Assembly (NCBI GenBank): GCA_049414625.1
Contig: JBMSAU010000110.1
Coordinates: 30,404-94,403, forward strand
DNA length: 64,000 nucleotides
Direction: 5' to 3'
Origin: WYEG01 sp049414625
GTDB taxonomy: Bacteria > Desulfobacterota > Thermodesulfobacteria > Thermodesulfobacteriales > Thermodesulfobacteriaceae
Of this stretch, positions 27,387 through 35,508 are shown piece by piece. Within the stretch, counting starts at the first letter, position 1. The number at the start of each line of letters is the position of its first letter. Below the pieces are notes generated by a model. The model was not told where the DNA came from. It searched no databases and saw nothing but the letters and a program-made list of their open reading frames with translations. Both the position numbers and the translations under genes were made by a program.

Positions 27387-28721
27387 TCAGAATAATTTGT
27401 ATGGATCTCTATCAGCTTTAATGTTTATTATACTTTCGTATTTAATCCAAAGTGAATTCTTGGGAATAAAGACTATATCATTTCTATCAAACACAAAATC
27501 AGATATAAATATCATAACATCATTATCATTCATTTTATCCTTTAAATGACTTAACACTTTTTTGGGACTTGTTCCGCCTCTTCCACGAACTTCAATATTT
27601 TCAAAATCTTTTTTGCTTCTTAATATCACTGGACCATAAAAGTCTACATCAAAGTAGTATACTTTTATTCTGCTCATCTTGATTAATTTTGAGAATTTAC
27701 CAAACACATCCTCGAGAAATTCTGTTGGAATTGATCCGGATGTATCTATTACTGCATAAAGATATCTGGGATAACCTTTATACATAAATTTTGTTCCCAA
27801 TAGATCAGGATTTAGTTTATTGATCTTCATAGGAGTTCTTCTCACATCATAAATTTTTTTACCATATAAATCATAATCTCTAGCAAATTTTTCAAGATAT
27901 TTCCTCCAGTCGAATTGTGAATGTTCTTTTGCTTTGACCAATTCTACAAAATTTCCTCGGTTAGTTCCTACATCTTTAATGCTTTCCAATACTCTATTAA
28001 TCAAAATGAGTCTCATATCATCTGTTATATCCGGAGCATCTTGTATCAATTCACCATCTATCATATTGTTAAAATCAAGTGTCATATAATTATAATGTTG
28101 TATATTATTTTCTTGTTTAACAGAACATGTATTGCAATTGCTTTCGCTATTTATAGATGTCCCTTTATCTTCTTTTTGTTGCATTCTTTTGTATATTTCA
28201 TATGCTAATTGTTCTATTGTCATTGCTAAAGCATCTTCTATTCTAATACCAAATAGTTCTTCAATGTCATTTAGGAATATATCTTTCTTCAGAAAATCTC
28301 CCAAATCTGAAGATTTGCCTAGTTTAAACATTTTTTTGATATCTTCAATTTTTTCATTTTTGTTAGCATAAATTTTTGTAGTGGTAAATTTATCAATCTT
28401 ATATGCTAACTGATATATGATCTCATTAATAAATGCATTAGCGGCCATGTTGTAAATATCAGGTGGAATAATTTCTTTAACATTGTTATATCTCTTTATA
28501 TGGTTGAAGATTATATGCATTGCTCCATGAACTAGATATTTTAATAATGTAGATTCATCCTTTATTACATTTCTATTTACAATGATACAATCATCCTTTA
28601 CTATTATGGGAACACCAGATAATGATGCTTCTGCAATCTTTATGAATTGTAACATATGTCTGATTTCAATCGGAATCTGATTCATTAAATAAATCTTTCT
28701 TACTGCGTTTCTGATATCCAT
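27387..28721 (-). CDS. DUF2201-like protein with VWA domain (MoxR partner)
   Basis: A 444-residue protein with the two-part layout of DUF2201 proteins. The N-terminal metallopeptidase-like region has LVHGAMHIIFNH (His65, His69, His74) where true enzymes have HExxH, so the catalytic Glu is replaced by Gly66. The C-terminal von Willebrand A domain has a MIDAS motif AVIDTSGSIP near residue 320 and a later ISDFVFD. Such proteins usually work with MoxR AAA ATPases, and one is encoded at 47989-49047. The C-box is 6 nt before the ATG. The biochemical role is unknown. Confidence 0.78.
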   Translation of the reverse strand: MDIRNAVRKIYLMNQIPIEIRHMLQFIKIAEASLSGVPIIVKDDCIIVNRNVIKDESTLLKYLVHGAMHIIFNHIKRYNNVKEIIPPDIYNMAANAFINEIIYQLAYKIDKFTTTKIYANKNEKIEDIKKMFKLGKSSDLGDFLKKDIFLNDIEELFGIRIEDALAMTIEQLAYEIYKRMQQKEDKGTSINSESNCNTCSVKQENNIQHYNYMTLDFNNMIDGELIQDAPDITDDMRLILINRVLESIKDVGTNRGNFVELVKAKEHSQFDWRKYLEKFARDYDLYGKKIYDVRRTPMKINKLNPDLLGTKFMYKGYPRYLYAVIDTSGSIPTEFLEDVFGKFSKLIKMSRIKVYYFDVDFYGPVILRSKKDFENIEVRGRGGTSPKKVLSHLKDKMNDNDVMIFISDFVFDRNDIVFIPKNSLWIKYESIINIKADRDPYKLF

Positions 28722-28772
28722 GACATTAAATTTAGATTAGTTGTTTCTAGCATCCACTCTAAATTTATAATC
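28722..28772. promoter_or_regulatory. Back-to-back C-boxes, VWA protein and helicase
   Basis: Fifty-one base pairs separate the divergent start codons (28721 minus, 28773 plus). Each direction has CTAAATTT with exactly 6 nt before its ATG, and on the plus side the box follows GCATCCACT, a match to the GCAMCYA upstream stretch. No Shine-Dalgarno site is present. Confidence 0.65.
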
Positions 28773-30452
28773 ATGCTTGGTTTGCTAGAGTTATTGAAAC
28801 CATCAACATATGTGATTGAAGTATCATTCTTCTGTGCATTACAAAATAAAAAGATGCTAGATTTAATCAAAAACATTCTACCCTATTGGAGTATGCTTGC
28901 AACTGAGGAGCAAAAACCTTTATTATCAATGTTAAATACATTTGTGAATAAGGGTATACCAGAACATGATTTCAAACTATCACAGCCATTGGAGTTTTAT
29001 TACAAACTATTTGATGTAGCAAATCTCGATGAATTGCAATCAACAATATTGGATAGGTTATATAAAATACAATTTATTGCTAAGGTATATGAGAAGATTC
29101 AACTACTCCAGCATCCAATACATGACTATAATAAAGTTGAAATGCTTGTTAGTGAATTGTTATCTGATCTTAATGAAGTTAGAGATAAAGAGCTAACAGA
29201 GAAAATCTTCAATGCAAAAGATTTATTAAATGTAACAGAAATATCTGATTTGAAATTGGTTAGTTTGATACCAGAGCTAGATTTAGTATTAGGAGGATTT
29301 TATGTTAATAATCTTTATCTGTTTGCCGCAGGATTGGGACAGGGTAAATCATTTACATTACTTAACATGGCAGTAGGATTTTCAGTTTTCCTAAAAGCAT
29401 TTGAAAACTACTATAAAGATTGGTATGGTAAAAAACCAGTTGTTTTATACATATCACTGGAAAATACTAGCGTTCAGATCAGGAACAGATTATACACATT
29501 ACTAAATGATTGCACATTAACAATACCAAAAGAAAAAAATACTCCTTTGAAACAATTATTCCAAGCTGTGGATAACTTCTATATTATATCTTTATCAGAT
29601 GAGATAGTGGATTATGTTTACATAGAGAATATTGTGTTGTCGATGCAATCAAAAAATATGCATCCAGTTGTCATTGTGTTAGATTATATGGATGAGTTAT
29701 ATGCTCCTGCTAACATAAGTGAACATAGACATAAGTTAGGTTATAATGCTAGAATGTTAAGAAAGATAGCTATGAATCACAATCTACTAGTTGTATCAGC
29801 TACACAGATAAACAGAAAAGGCATTGAAGAAGGTAATATATCCATTACACATTTATCAGAATCGATAGAGCATGGTAAAGTAACAGATGCATTGATTGGT
29901 TTGGTTCCGGTAACAATAAACAAAGGTTATGTTATTACAAATCAACCTTTAACCAGAGATATTATTAAAAGCAGTCTAGACAACAAAGCAGATGCAATTG
30001 GAATGATAAATAGCATGTATCTCAAAGTATTAAAAAATAGACCAAATCTATTAACAGGATTTGGGTATGCAATTAGTAATCAAAGTTTAACAGGATTTAG
30101 ATCTCTCATATATGGATTGAATTATGAAATCTCAATCTATCTTGTTCCAAGTTTACATTCATATTTAGGAGATGATTATATAACTACAAACTATGATATA
30201 TTGCATAGCAGTGTTACAAATAGAATAGCACCATTCGTAAAAAATCTTGATGTTAAGGATTACAGTAAATATCAATACGGATTAGAGTTAATATCAAATC
30301 TACTTGGTATTGATATAAAACAAATAAATGTAAATAATGAAAACATAGAAAATGACTTTGTAGTAAGTAATATCAATCAAAACATAGATGCACTTGATAT
30401 CATAGATGATTTTGAAGCATTCGAACAAAAAAGTTTAGATTTAGATATATAG
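28773..30452 (+). CDS. DnaB-type replicative helicase (SF4)
   Basis: A 559-residue RecA-fold helicase: Walker A AAGLGQGKSFTLL with GLGQGKS at 187-193, an ISLENTS motif, Walker B VIVLDYMDELY, and VVSATQINRKG as motif H3/H4, with IEHGKVTDALIGL following. The first 150 residues form a helical N-terminal domain. It would unwind DNA at the fork with the primase at 14187. The C-terminus ends QKSLDLDI, resembling the end of the RecA-like protein at 51462 (DELDIDI). The C-box lies 6 nt before the ATG. A downstream extension of about 200 residues after the core is unassigned. Confidence 0.88.
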   Translation: MLGLLELLKPSTYVIEVSFFCALQNKKMLDLIKNILPYWSMLATEEQKPLLSMLNTFVNKGIPEHDFKLSQPLEFYYKLFDVANLDELQSTILDRLYKIQFIAKVYEKIQLLQHPIHDYNKVEMLVSELLSDLNEVRDKELTEKIFNAKDLLNVTEISDLKLVSLIPELDLVLGGFYVNNLYLFAAGLGQGKSFTLLNMAVGFSVFLKAFENYYKDWYGKKPVVLYISLENTSVQIRNRLYTLLNDCTLTIPKEKNTPLKQLFQAVDNFYIISLSDEIVDYVYIENIVLSMQSKNMHPVVIVLDYMDELYAPANISEHRHKLGYNARMLRKIAMNHNLLVVSATQINRKGIEEGNISITHLSESIEHGKVTDALIGLVPVTINKGYVITNQPLTRDIIKSSLDNKADAIGMINSMYLKVLKNRPNLLTGFGYAISNQSLTGFRSLIYGLNYEISIYLVPSLHSYLGDDYITTNYDILHSSVTNRIAPFVKNLDVKDYSKYQYGLELISNLLGIDIKQINVNNENIENDFVVSNINQNIDALDIIDDFEAFEQKSLDLDI

Positions 30453-30554
30453 TTTTTTTGCTATGGAATTATAAAATGTCATAGGAAAAAAGAAAGTTCA
30501 AGCAAAGATTTCACATAGCTTGAAAAGGCTTAAGTTAAGCTTAAATTCATAGAC
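30453..30554 (+). promoter_or_regulatory. Upstream region of the regulator gene
   Basis: This spacer has neither C-box nor AGC-box. It holds a self-complementary stretch around 30525-30545 (TTAAGTTAAGCTTAA with TTAAGCTTAA as a perfect palindrome) immediately before the HTH gene, which could be an operator for autoregulation. An AT-rich TATAAAATG lies at about 30473. Both assignments are inference. Confidence 0.3.
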
Positions 30555-31301
30555 ATGGATACTCTGGAAATTATAGGACAAAGGCTAAAACAAGCACGAG
30601 AAACTGTAGGCTACACGCCAGAAGAGGTCTCACAAAAGCTTGGAATTAGCACGGATGAAATTTTGCTTTTTGAAAGCGGAAGGAAAAGCCCGCCACTTAG
30701 CCTTTTGAGAAAACTTGCCAAACTCTATGGAGTCTTTGATAGCTACTTCTATGGGATAGATAAACCCGAAGGAACCGCCTTTACCCTACTTCTTGATAAA
30801 GCCAAAAAACTCTCTTTTCCTCCTGAAACCATAAGCCAGCTTCACCGCTTTGTTTTTCTGTGTAGGGAGATAGTAAAGCTTAGGCAAAAGCTTGGCATTC
30901 CAAAGCCTGAAATTCCTCGCCATATAGATAACCAAGAGAACTTGGGAGAACTCTTGGAGAATATGGGTATCCCAGTAATCAGGATGTCCTTAGGCAAAGA
31001 ACTTTCTTCCGCCATGGTTTGTGATAAAAGGTTTGGTGCGTTTATCCTCGTGAATTCCGATTGTCCTGACCAAAACCAGCTTATTGCCCATGAGTATGCC
31101 CGCATCCTTCAGGGAGAAAAAATTCATCTAAATGCTAAAGATTGCCCAAAAGCCATGCCACTACAAAGCAGAACTTCACGACCTGTGTCCAAGGTTCTTT
31201 GGGAACTTGTTTTGACTGCGGTAAAACACGGACTGATAAGCACCAGTTATGCATCCGATTTGCTTGAAATAAGTCCTATGGAAATTGAAGAGTTTTCATA
31301 A
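30555..31301 (+). CDS. XRE-family regulator with degenerate ImmA/IrrE domain
   Basis: A 248-residue protein. Residues 8-62 form a Cro/C1-type helix-turn-helix (RLKQARETVGYTPEEVSQKL). Residues 125-200 resemble the ImmA/IrrE peptidase domain, but the zinc motif reads IAHEYARIL (HEYAR at 179-183), so the second His of HExxH is Arg, and cleavage activity is doubtful. Codon use and G+C content are clearly higher than in the surrounding genes, suggesting recent transfer from a host genome or plasmid. A good rho-independent terminator follows. Likely a repressor of neighbouring cassette genes or host genes. Confidence 0.82.
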   Translation: MDTLEIIGQRLKQARETVGYTPEEVSQKLGISTDEILLFESGRKSPPLSLLRKLAKLYGVFDSYFYGIDKPEGTAFTLLLDKAKKLSFPPETISQLHRFVFLCREIVKLRQKLGIPKPEIPRHIDNQENLGELLENMGIPVIRMSLGKELSSAMVCDKRFGAFILVNSDCPDQNQLIAHEYARILQGEKIHLNAKDCPKAMPLQSRTSRPVSKVLWELVLTAVKHGLISTSYASDLLEISPMEIEEFS

Positions 31302-31302
31302 A

Positions 31303-31338
31303 GCCCGCACGGGCTTCTTATTGGTGCGGGCAATTTTT
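31303..31338 (+). terminator. Rho-independent terminator of the regulator gene
   Basis: GCCCGCAC (31303-31310) pairs with GTGCGGGC (31324-31331), and an AATTTTT run follows directly. It starts just 2 bp after the stop codon of the XRE gene. This GC-rich stem with a T-tail is of ordinary bacterial type and unlike anything near the C-box genes. Confidence 0.85.
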
Positions 31339-31491
31339 CCTGATGAATTTTGATAAGACTGTAAGCTGATGGTAAGCTGTTAGTTCTATAGCATCGCCCT
31401 CCAGATCTATCACCCTAACTGGTCCCGTCCCCTCCCTCTCAATGAAAAAAAAGGGAGGGCGGAGAGGGTTTGTTCTATGTTTCTGGTCTCA
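31339..31491. other. Intergenic region with CCCTCCCT/AGGGAGGG inverted repeat
   Basis: Between the regulator terminator and the end of the 148-residue gene, CCCTCCCT (about 31431-31438) can pair with AGGGAGGG (about 31451-31458) across an A-rich loop. It could form part of a terminator for the minus-strand gene ending at 31492, although the T-run is inside the loop. I see no coding potential here. Confidence 0.4.
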
Positions 31492-31938
31492 TCAGTCTTC
31501 ATAGTAGACTCTGTAGTTATCATCCTCCTGATAACTCCTTAGCAGGCTTTCTGCTTCGTCCTTTGTCAACAGTTCTGCATATTCTCCCTCTTTCAAGGTT
31601 GACAGTTTTCCGATAGGTTTGCCCTTGTCAAAGATTACCACGTATCTCAACTCACTCGCGCTAAAAGCATCACGGGTATTCTCATGGGTCGCCAAGTAGA
31701 TGTGTGGAGTAATCTGATACAACCGAATGATGTCGTGATACCATCCGCCATCATTATGGCGTACATTACCAAATCTCCTCCAGCAATCACACCTCTCGTA
31801 GATCGTAACGATAGGCGTTAGACTGTTCAAAGATTCCATCCACTGCTCTTCCGTATGATACACGTATAAGCTAATGTCTCCAAGGCGGGAACTCCACCAG
31901 AGTTCCCTATCGTCTGGGTAGTATGCGGTTTGTTGCAT
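31492..31938 (-). CDS. Unknown cassette protein, host-like
   Basis: A 148-residue acidic, aromatic-rich protein (four Trp early, ending YQEDDNYRVYYED) with no recognised domain. A strong Shine-Dalgarno AGGAGG lies 8 nt before the ATG, and about 35 bp further upstream is a CTAAATTT that forms the edge of a 74-bp segment repeated inverted at 61774-61849. So, unlike C-box genes, it has a leader with a ribosome site. Base composition matches the regulator cassette, not the viral backbone. Confidence 0.7.
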   Translation of the reverse strand: MQQTAYYPDDRELWWSSRLGDISLYVYHTEEQWMESLNSLTPIVTIYERCDCWRRFGNVRHNDGGWYHDIIRLYQITPHIYLATHENTRDAFSASELRYVVIFDKGKPIGKLSTLKEGEYAELLTKDEAESLLRSYQEDDNYRVYYED

Positions 31939-31970
31939 GTTTATTACCTCCTGTGGGTTTTATTTGTTTA

Positions 31971-32046
31971 TTAAATTTAGGTAGATTTTTATTCTGATCT
32001 TAAAGTGATTTTTTTGTTATTGTTTTTTACTAAATAGATAACATGC
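31971..32046 (-). repeat. 74-bp noncoding inverted repeat, copy 1
   Basis: This segment is the reverse complement of 61774-61849 with one internal mismatch. Read on the minus strand it runs from GTTATCTATTTAGT to a CTAAATTT and lies upstream of the 148-residue gene; the plus-strand copy lies upstream of the 63-residue gene at 61851. Near-perfect conservation of a noncoding stretch suggests a promoter or regulatory element shared by the two cassettes, or a recombination junction. Confidence 0.85.
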
Positions 32047-32101
32047 TAGTTGAGAGTCTCTTATAGCTTCTCTTCATTCCTTTATCTCCTTATTTATAAA
32101 T

Positions 32102-32121
32102 GGAGCCGTAGGAGAGGCTCC
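32102..32121 (-). terminator. Hairpin after the 172-residue cassette gene
   Basis: GGAGCC (32102-32107) pairs with GGCTCC (32116-32121), giving a 6-bp GC-rich stem with an 8-nt loop, 14 bp after the stop codon of the minus-strand gene at 32136. On the minus strand it is followed by ATTTATAAAT rather than a pure T-run, so it is a moderate terminator candidate. Confidence 0.5.
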
Positions 32122-32135
32122 TGAGGAAGTAAAAG

Positions 32136-32654
32136 TCAATAGACTTTTATCTTTACTGGATTTAAAGCTGTCATTAATCTTGGAAGTAGTTCCTCTAAGT
32201 CTTCTTGACTGCCTACGAAGATATAACCTCCATCAAGCTCTAATTTTGCAATCGTCTCAAGTTCTTGCTTATCCCAAACATACACTGCAAAGTATTCCTC
32301 TTCAAATCCAACAAAAGCATGGACTATATACAAATCACACATCACAACCCGATAAACATCTATATGGTAGAGAATGTCCGACCCTTCTACTCTAAAAAGT
32401 ATCTCAAGAACCAATGCTGCTCCTTCATTTGCGAAATGATTTTCTTTTGGGTTTTCTTCCACTTCCACCTCATAATCATTAATAGAGTGCACAATCTCAA
32501 AATGCTTTCCATACGGTGGAACAAACGGAACAAGCACTTCCTTCGTTCTTGCAAAACCTAAGTCTCTTAGTATTTTGTCAAGTTTTTCTTTCGTCATAGC
32601 TTCACCTCCTTCTTTAGTGTTTTCGGTTATGTTCTTAAGTTCTTCCATCTTCAT
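32136..32654 (-). CDS. Cassette protein B, copy 1
   Basis: A 172-residue protein of unknown family, nearly identical over the shared part to the gene at 63676 on the other strand. It has two in-frame starts, each with a Shine-Dalgarno site: MKMEELKN (used here, AGGAGG upstream) and, 19 codons later, MTKEKLD, also preceded by AGGAGG; the second site is translated as KEGGEAM. The protein is acidic with alternating strands (YIVHAFVGFEEEYFAVYVWD). Composition is host-like. It follows gene A (32672) by 17 bp, so the two form an operon. Confidence 0.75.
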   Translation of the reverse strand: MKMEELKNITENTKEGGEAMTKEKLDKILRDLGFARTKEVLVPFVPPYGKHFEIVHSINDYEVEVEENPKENHFANEGAALVLEILFRVEGSDILYHIDVYRVVMCDLYIVHAFVGFEEEYFAVYVWDKQELETIAKLELDGGYIFVGSQEDLEELLPRLMTALNPVKIKVY

Positions 32655-32671
32655 GGCAAACACCTCCTTTG

Positions 32672-33130
32672 TTATATTCTCACAACGGGTAGGTTATTCA
32701 GTTCTTCCTCAGCTCTTTCTCTTGCTTCTTCCCACAAAGCGTCCTCTTCATCTTCTCCGTAATAATCACTTAACCTCTCTGCCCATTCTTCTGTAAGCCT
32801 CTCATACGCATATTCGTAGGTCTCATACACATTGTTATACCAAAACAGATTCTTCCTACCATACTCGTCGAAATACGGCGGAAACTCAATCTCACGACCT
32901 CCAAAATCGTCAGGAATGAAAACCTTTTTCCCTTCCAATTTCTCAGACAAGAAAACACTCTTTCCTACTCCAGGTGGGATACTCCAAAACTCTTCGTAAT
33001 CCTCCTCATCTGTAAATTCTACAATGAGAAAGGTATGAATACGATTAGCCGCATCAATTGTACTCCAGATCACTCTTAGATCCCTCATAGCTTCTCCTCC
33101 TTCTTGGGTTAGCTGTTGCTTCTTCCTCAT
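32672..33130 (-). CDS. Cassette protein A, copy 1
   Basis: A 152-residue acidic protein of unknown family, about 90 percent identical by eye to the 152-residue product of 63200-63658. It has a Trp/Tyr/Glu-rich second half (WAERLSDYYGEDEEDALWEEAR). A start at 33130 has AGGAGGTG upstream; a second in-frame ATG 14 codons later also has AGGAGG, again translated as QEGGEAM. A longer frame to 33190 runs through the promoter and is rejected. It is first in a two-gene operon with gene B. Confidence 0.75.
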   Translation of the reverse strand: MRKKQQLTQEGGEAMRDLRVIWSTIDAANRIHTFLIVEFTDEEDYEEFWSIPPGVGKSVFLSEKLEGKKVFIPDDFGGREIEFPPYFDEYGRKNLFWYNNVYETYEYAYERLTEEWAERLSDYYGEDEEDALWEEARERAEEELNNLPVVRI

Positions 33131-33207
33131 GTCTTCACCTCCTAAAGTTTTATTTATATATTTAATTTTATACAACTTTATAAAAATCAAGAGGGCATAT
33201 TATGATT
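33131..33207 (-). promoter_or_regulatory. Promoter/leader of cassette genes A-B, copy 1
   Basis: Read on the minus strand, this has CTCTTGATTTTTATAAAGTT, then TATAAAATTAAAT, then AGGAGGTG before the ATG, which resembles a bacterial sigma-70 promoter with a normal Shine-Dalgarno leader. The copy at 63135-63199 has the closer -35 form TTGACT and lacks about 8 bp of the AT stretch. No C-box or AGC-box is present. Confidence 0.55.
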
Positions 33208-33448
33208 TGCGTCATGTCCTCATTCCCTTTGAATATGCGTGTAGAACAGAGAACTCAGTGTTAGGTCTTTGTATCTTTTCCAGATAAGCTTTAGAAAGTC
33301 CCTTATTTGACGGGACACCCTTCACAGTATTGAAAATCAACCTGTTCAGAAGGGTAGGGTGTCCCATTTTTTTGTCAAATTATAGGAATACAATAAGTTC
33401 AATAACAAAAAAAGAGGGAGGAAGAGGGCAATTATGAAGAGCTTCTAA
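33208..33448. other. Spacer with long inverted repeat after the capsid gene
   Basis: GGGACACCC (33312-33320) pairs with GGGTGTCCC (33357-33365), and ATTTTTTT follows on the plus strand. The loop is 36 nt. No plus-strand gene ends here, so it is either a terminator for plus-strand read-through or a 3' hairpin of the minus-strand capsid mRNA. AAAAAAAGAGGGAGGA at about 33406 also occurs near 60138. I see no gene in this stretch. Confidence 0.5.
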
Positions 33449-35185
33449 TTACCTTTGAACGATAAGTCTACCTACTACATTAGGATAGATTACAGATACT
33501 CCGAATCTATGAACAGCAGTCATTGCTTGACCAAGAGTATTTGCAGGATAAGGTATCATATGGGTTGCATAAGGTGCATATATTGCAGTAGAGAAGAATT
33601 CTTGTTTGGATTTGAGTACAAGTAAGTTCCTACCAACAGGAAGTATAGGTGTAGGCAATACCTTTATCCATTCTTCAGATCCATCTTTGCTTCTGGTGTA
33701 TATCTTGAATGGGTCTGCTTTCGTTACAGGGTCGGATACCCACTTACCTATGTTAACAAGTAGTGAAGCATCTTCAACATTCATCACAAGTATGGGTTCT
33801 ACTTCGGGAACAGGTGTATTCCTGAGTATCTTACCAAGCAGGTTAGATATTGCATAAGGGAAATGAGTCATAACGTACATGCCTGGTCCCCAACTGTAAG
33901 CAGCAAGAGCAGCAGCAGTCATATCTACAGATTCTTCTATGTTATGAACAAGTGATGCATTATACAAGTTCATTAGAAGGAATGCATCAGTGTTAAGTGC
34001 AATTATAGCAGATAGTATGCTACTTACTTCGCCGAGTATGTCGAGATTGAAGAGAACTTGAGCATCAAAAGCCATTTCGGGAGATACAAGTATTGTGCTT
34101 TCAAGCCTGTTTTCAGCAAGAGTTTGTCTTGCAAGTTCAAGTCTGAGCTTCCTAGCAGGATCTCTCGCTTCATAGGCTACTCTTGCATATATCTCTATAC
34201 CTTGAACTTCAGGAGCAGTTCCACCAGTTACTATAACAGTTATAGTGAAATCACCAGATTTGAAGTCTACTCTACCAGTTACATTAACAGTGTAGGTATT
34301 GGCACTAATAGTTACAGTCCCAGCTCCGGTTATAGCACCAGATGATTCAATATTGGAAGATACATTTATTGTTCCAGATGTCGCACCATCAGTTATACGA
34401 ACAGCTATTACTCTAAAATCAGGTGTTACTCTAAGCTTATTGTCAGGAGCAACAGTCGCAGGAGGCAACAAGTTAGCATCACGTAGAATGTTATACACAT
34501 TACCTCTTATTATCTCTTCTGCAGAAGGAGTTGTAGCGGGAACAAATACACCCTGCCCAGGAGCTGTTCCGTAATAGCCAAGAGAATCTCCACTGAGAAG
34601 TCTACCAGTTGTCATGTCTACTGATAGATAGGATGAGAATGGATAAGGATTTGTAGAGTTAGTTAGTTCTTCATAAAACCTGAAGAAGTAAACATAGGCA
34701 CCTGGAGCAGACATATTCCTGACATCATATACTTGCGTTGCAACAAGTCTTGGATACATAAACCTTATCAGTGGTGCCAAATACATAAAGTATGGTATCA
34801 CATTAGCAGATGTATTTTCTGTAGCTATAGCCCTAAGACTATTTTCATACAAAACTTTAATGGCTTTGGATAGTGAATATACTTCTGCCTCTGATAGATT
34901 ACCTTGTTCTGCAACTATATCGGTTACTATTGCATTGGATATTAAATCAATTACAGTCTTATCACCTTGTAAAGCTCTTTTTGCCAGTTCTGATATTTTA
35001 TCTACAAATTCTGATGGATTTTTAGATGCATTAACCTTAGTTATATCCGAATAAAATTCTTTTACTATTTTCTTGGCATCTTCAACATTCTTATTTGCCA
35101 TTTCCATTGCTAGACTGTAAATTCTTTTCGTAGATATAATTGAGTCAGATGGGTAAAATCTTGATAGTCTTACGTCTTTATCCAT
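33449..35185 (-). CDS. Major capsid protein, gp23-like (probable)
   Basis: A 578-residue protein with the layout of T4-type capsid proteins: a charged helical N-terminal region (residues 1-125), then the segment YPRLVATQVYDVRNMSAPG, which matches the conserved start of the HK97-fold core in gp23 homologues, a Thr/Gly/Val-rich insertion near 265-335 that looks like a small beta domain, and a long conserved C-terminal part. The AGC-box is present (11 nt before the ATG). G+C content and codon choice are richer than in other viral genes, as expected for the most highly expressed protein. No maturation cleavage site can be assigned with certainty. Confidence 0.78.
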   Translation of the reverse strand: MDKDVRLSRFYPSDSIISTKRIYSLAMEMANKNVEDAKKIVKEFYSDITKVNASKNPSEFVDKISELAKRALQGDKTVIDLISNAIVTDIVAEQGNLSEAEVYSLSKAIKVLYENSLRAIATENTSANVIPYFMYLAPLIRFMYPRLVATQVYDVRNMSAPGAYVYFFRFYEELTNSTNPYPFSSYLSVDMTTGRLLSGDSLGYYGTAPGQGVFVPATTPSAEEIIRGNVYNILRDANLLPPATVAPDNKLRVTPDFRVIAVRITDGATSGTINVSSNIESSGAITGAGTVTISANTYTVNVTGRVDFKSGDFTITVIVTGGTAPEVQGIEIYARVAYEARDPARKLRLELARQTLAENRLESTILVSPEMAFDAQVLFNLDILGEVSSILSAIIALNTDAFLLMNLYNASLVHNIEESVDMTAAALAAYSWGPGMYVMTHFPYAISNLLGKILRNTPVPEVEPILVMNVEDASLLVNIGKWVSDPVTKADPFKIYTRSKDGSEEWIKVLPTPILPVGRNLLVLKSKQEFFSTAIYAPYATHMIPYPANTLGQAMTAVHRFGVSVIYPNVVGRLIVQR

Positions 35186-35320
35186 AACGTTCTTCTGCTA
35201 AAAAGTTGTGAGTAAACAACTTTAAATATTAATGCAAAAAATTTTTTACAAGTATGCTAAAGATAATACTGTAAGAAAACAAACATTTTATTATTGGATG
35301 CTATCATTTAACACACCTCC

Positions 35321-35508
35321 GCAAGAAGTCTCCATCTTCCGTAAGGTGGAGATTAATTGCGAAAGACTTGACAAGGTTCTTATTTTGGACTATATTAATA
35401 AATGTCCCGATAATCAAGGGACCTAGGGCTGGAGCGGCCCGAAGTTAAGCCTGTGGAGAGGCGAAAGCCTCTATGAAGCAGGAAGCTCCACCTATTGGAG
35501 CGGCTCAC
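35321..35508 (+). mobile_element. IS200/IS605-like end relic with omega-RNA-like segment
   Basis: No gene with a valid start signal occupies 35186-35504. From 35321 a hairpin AGAAGTCTCCATCTT-CCGT-AAGGTGGAG is followed by GTCCC...GGGAC, a GC-rich stretch, and at 35473-35508 ATGAAGCAGGAAGCTCC with the stem GCTCC/GGAGC and a GCTCAC end. The reading EAGSS and this sequence order are typical of the right end and guide-RNA region of TnpB elements. No transposase is left. The terminal GCTCAC supplies the stop codon of the RNA polymerase beta N-half gene (35505-35507). Confidence 0.6.

Larger units (their letters stand above)
32136..33207. repeat. Inverted duplication of cassette A-B with 63132-64000
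   Basis: The about 1.07 kb from 33207 down to 32136 on the minus strand corresponds to 63132 up to the window end on the plus strand: the same promoter, gene A, 17-bp spacer and gene B. Together with the 74-bp repeats at 31971 and 61774 this makes two inverted repeat pairs about 30 kb apart. Confidence 0.9.

Noticed and set aside
35232..35426. A 64-residue open frame upstream of the capsid gene
   Set aside because: It has neither a C-box, an AGC-box nor a Shine-Dalgarno site, and its second half runs through the IS605-like hairpin and guide-RNA-like segment, so it is most likely a chance frame or remnant.
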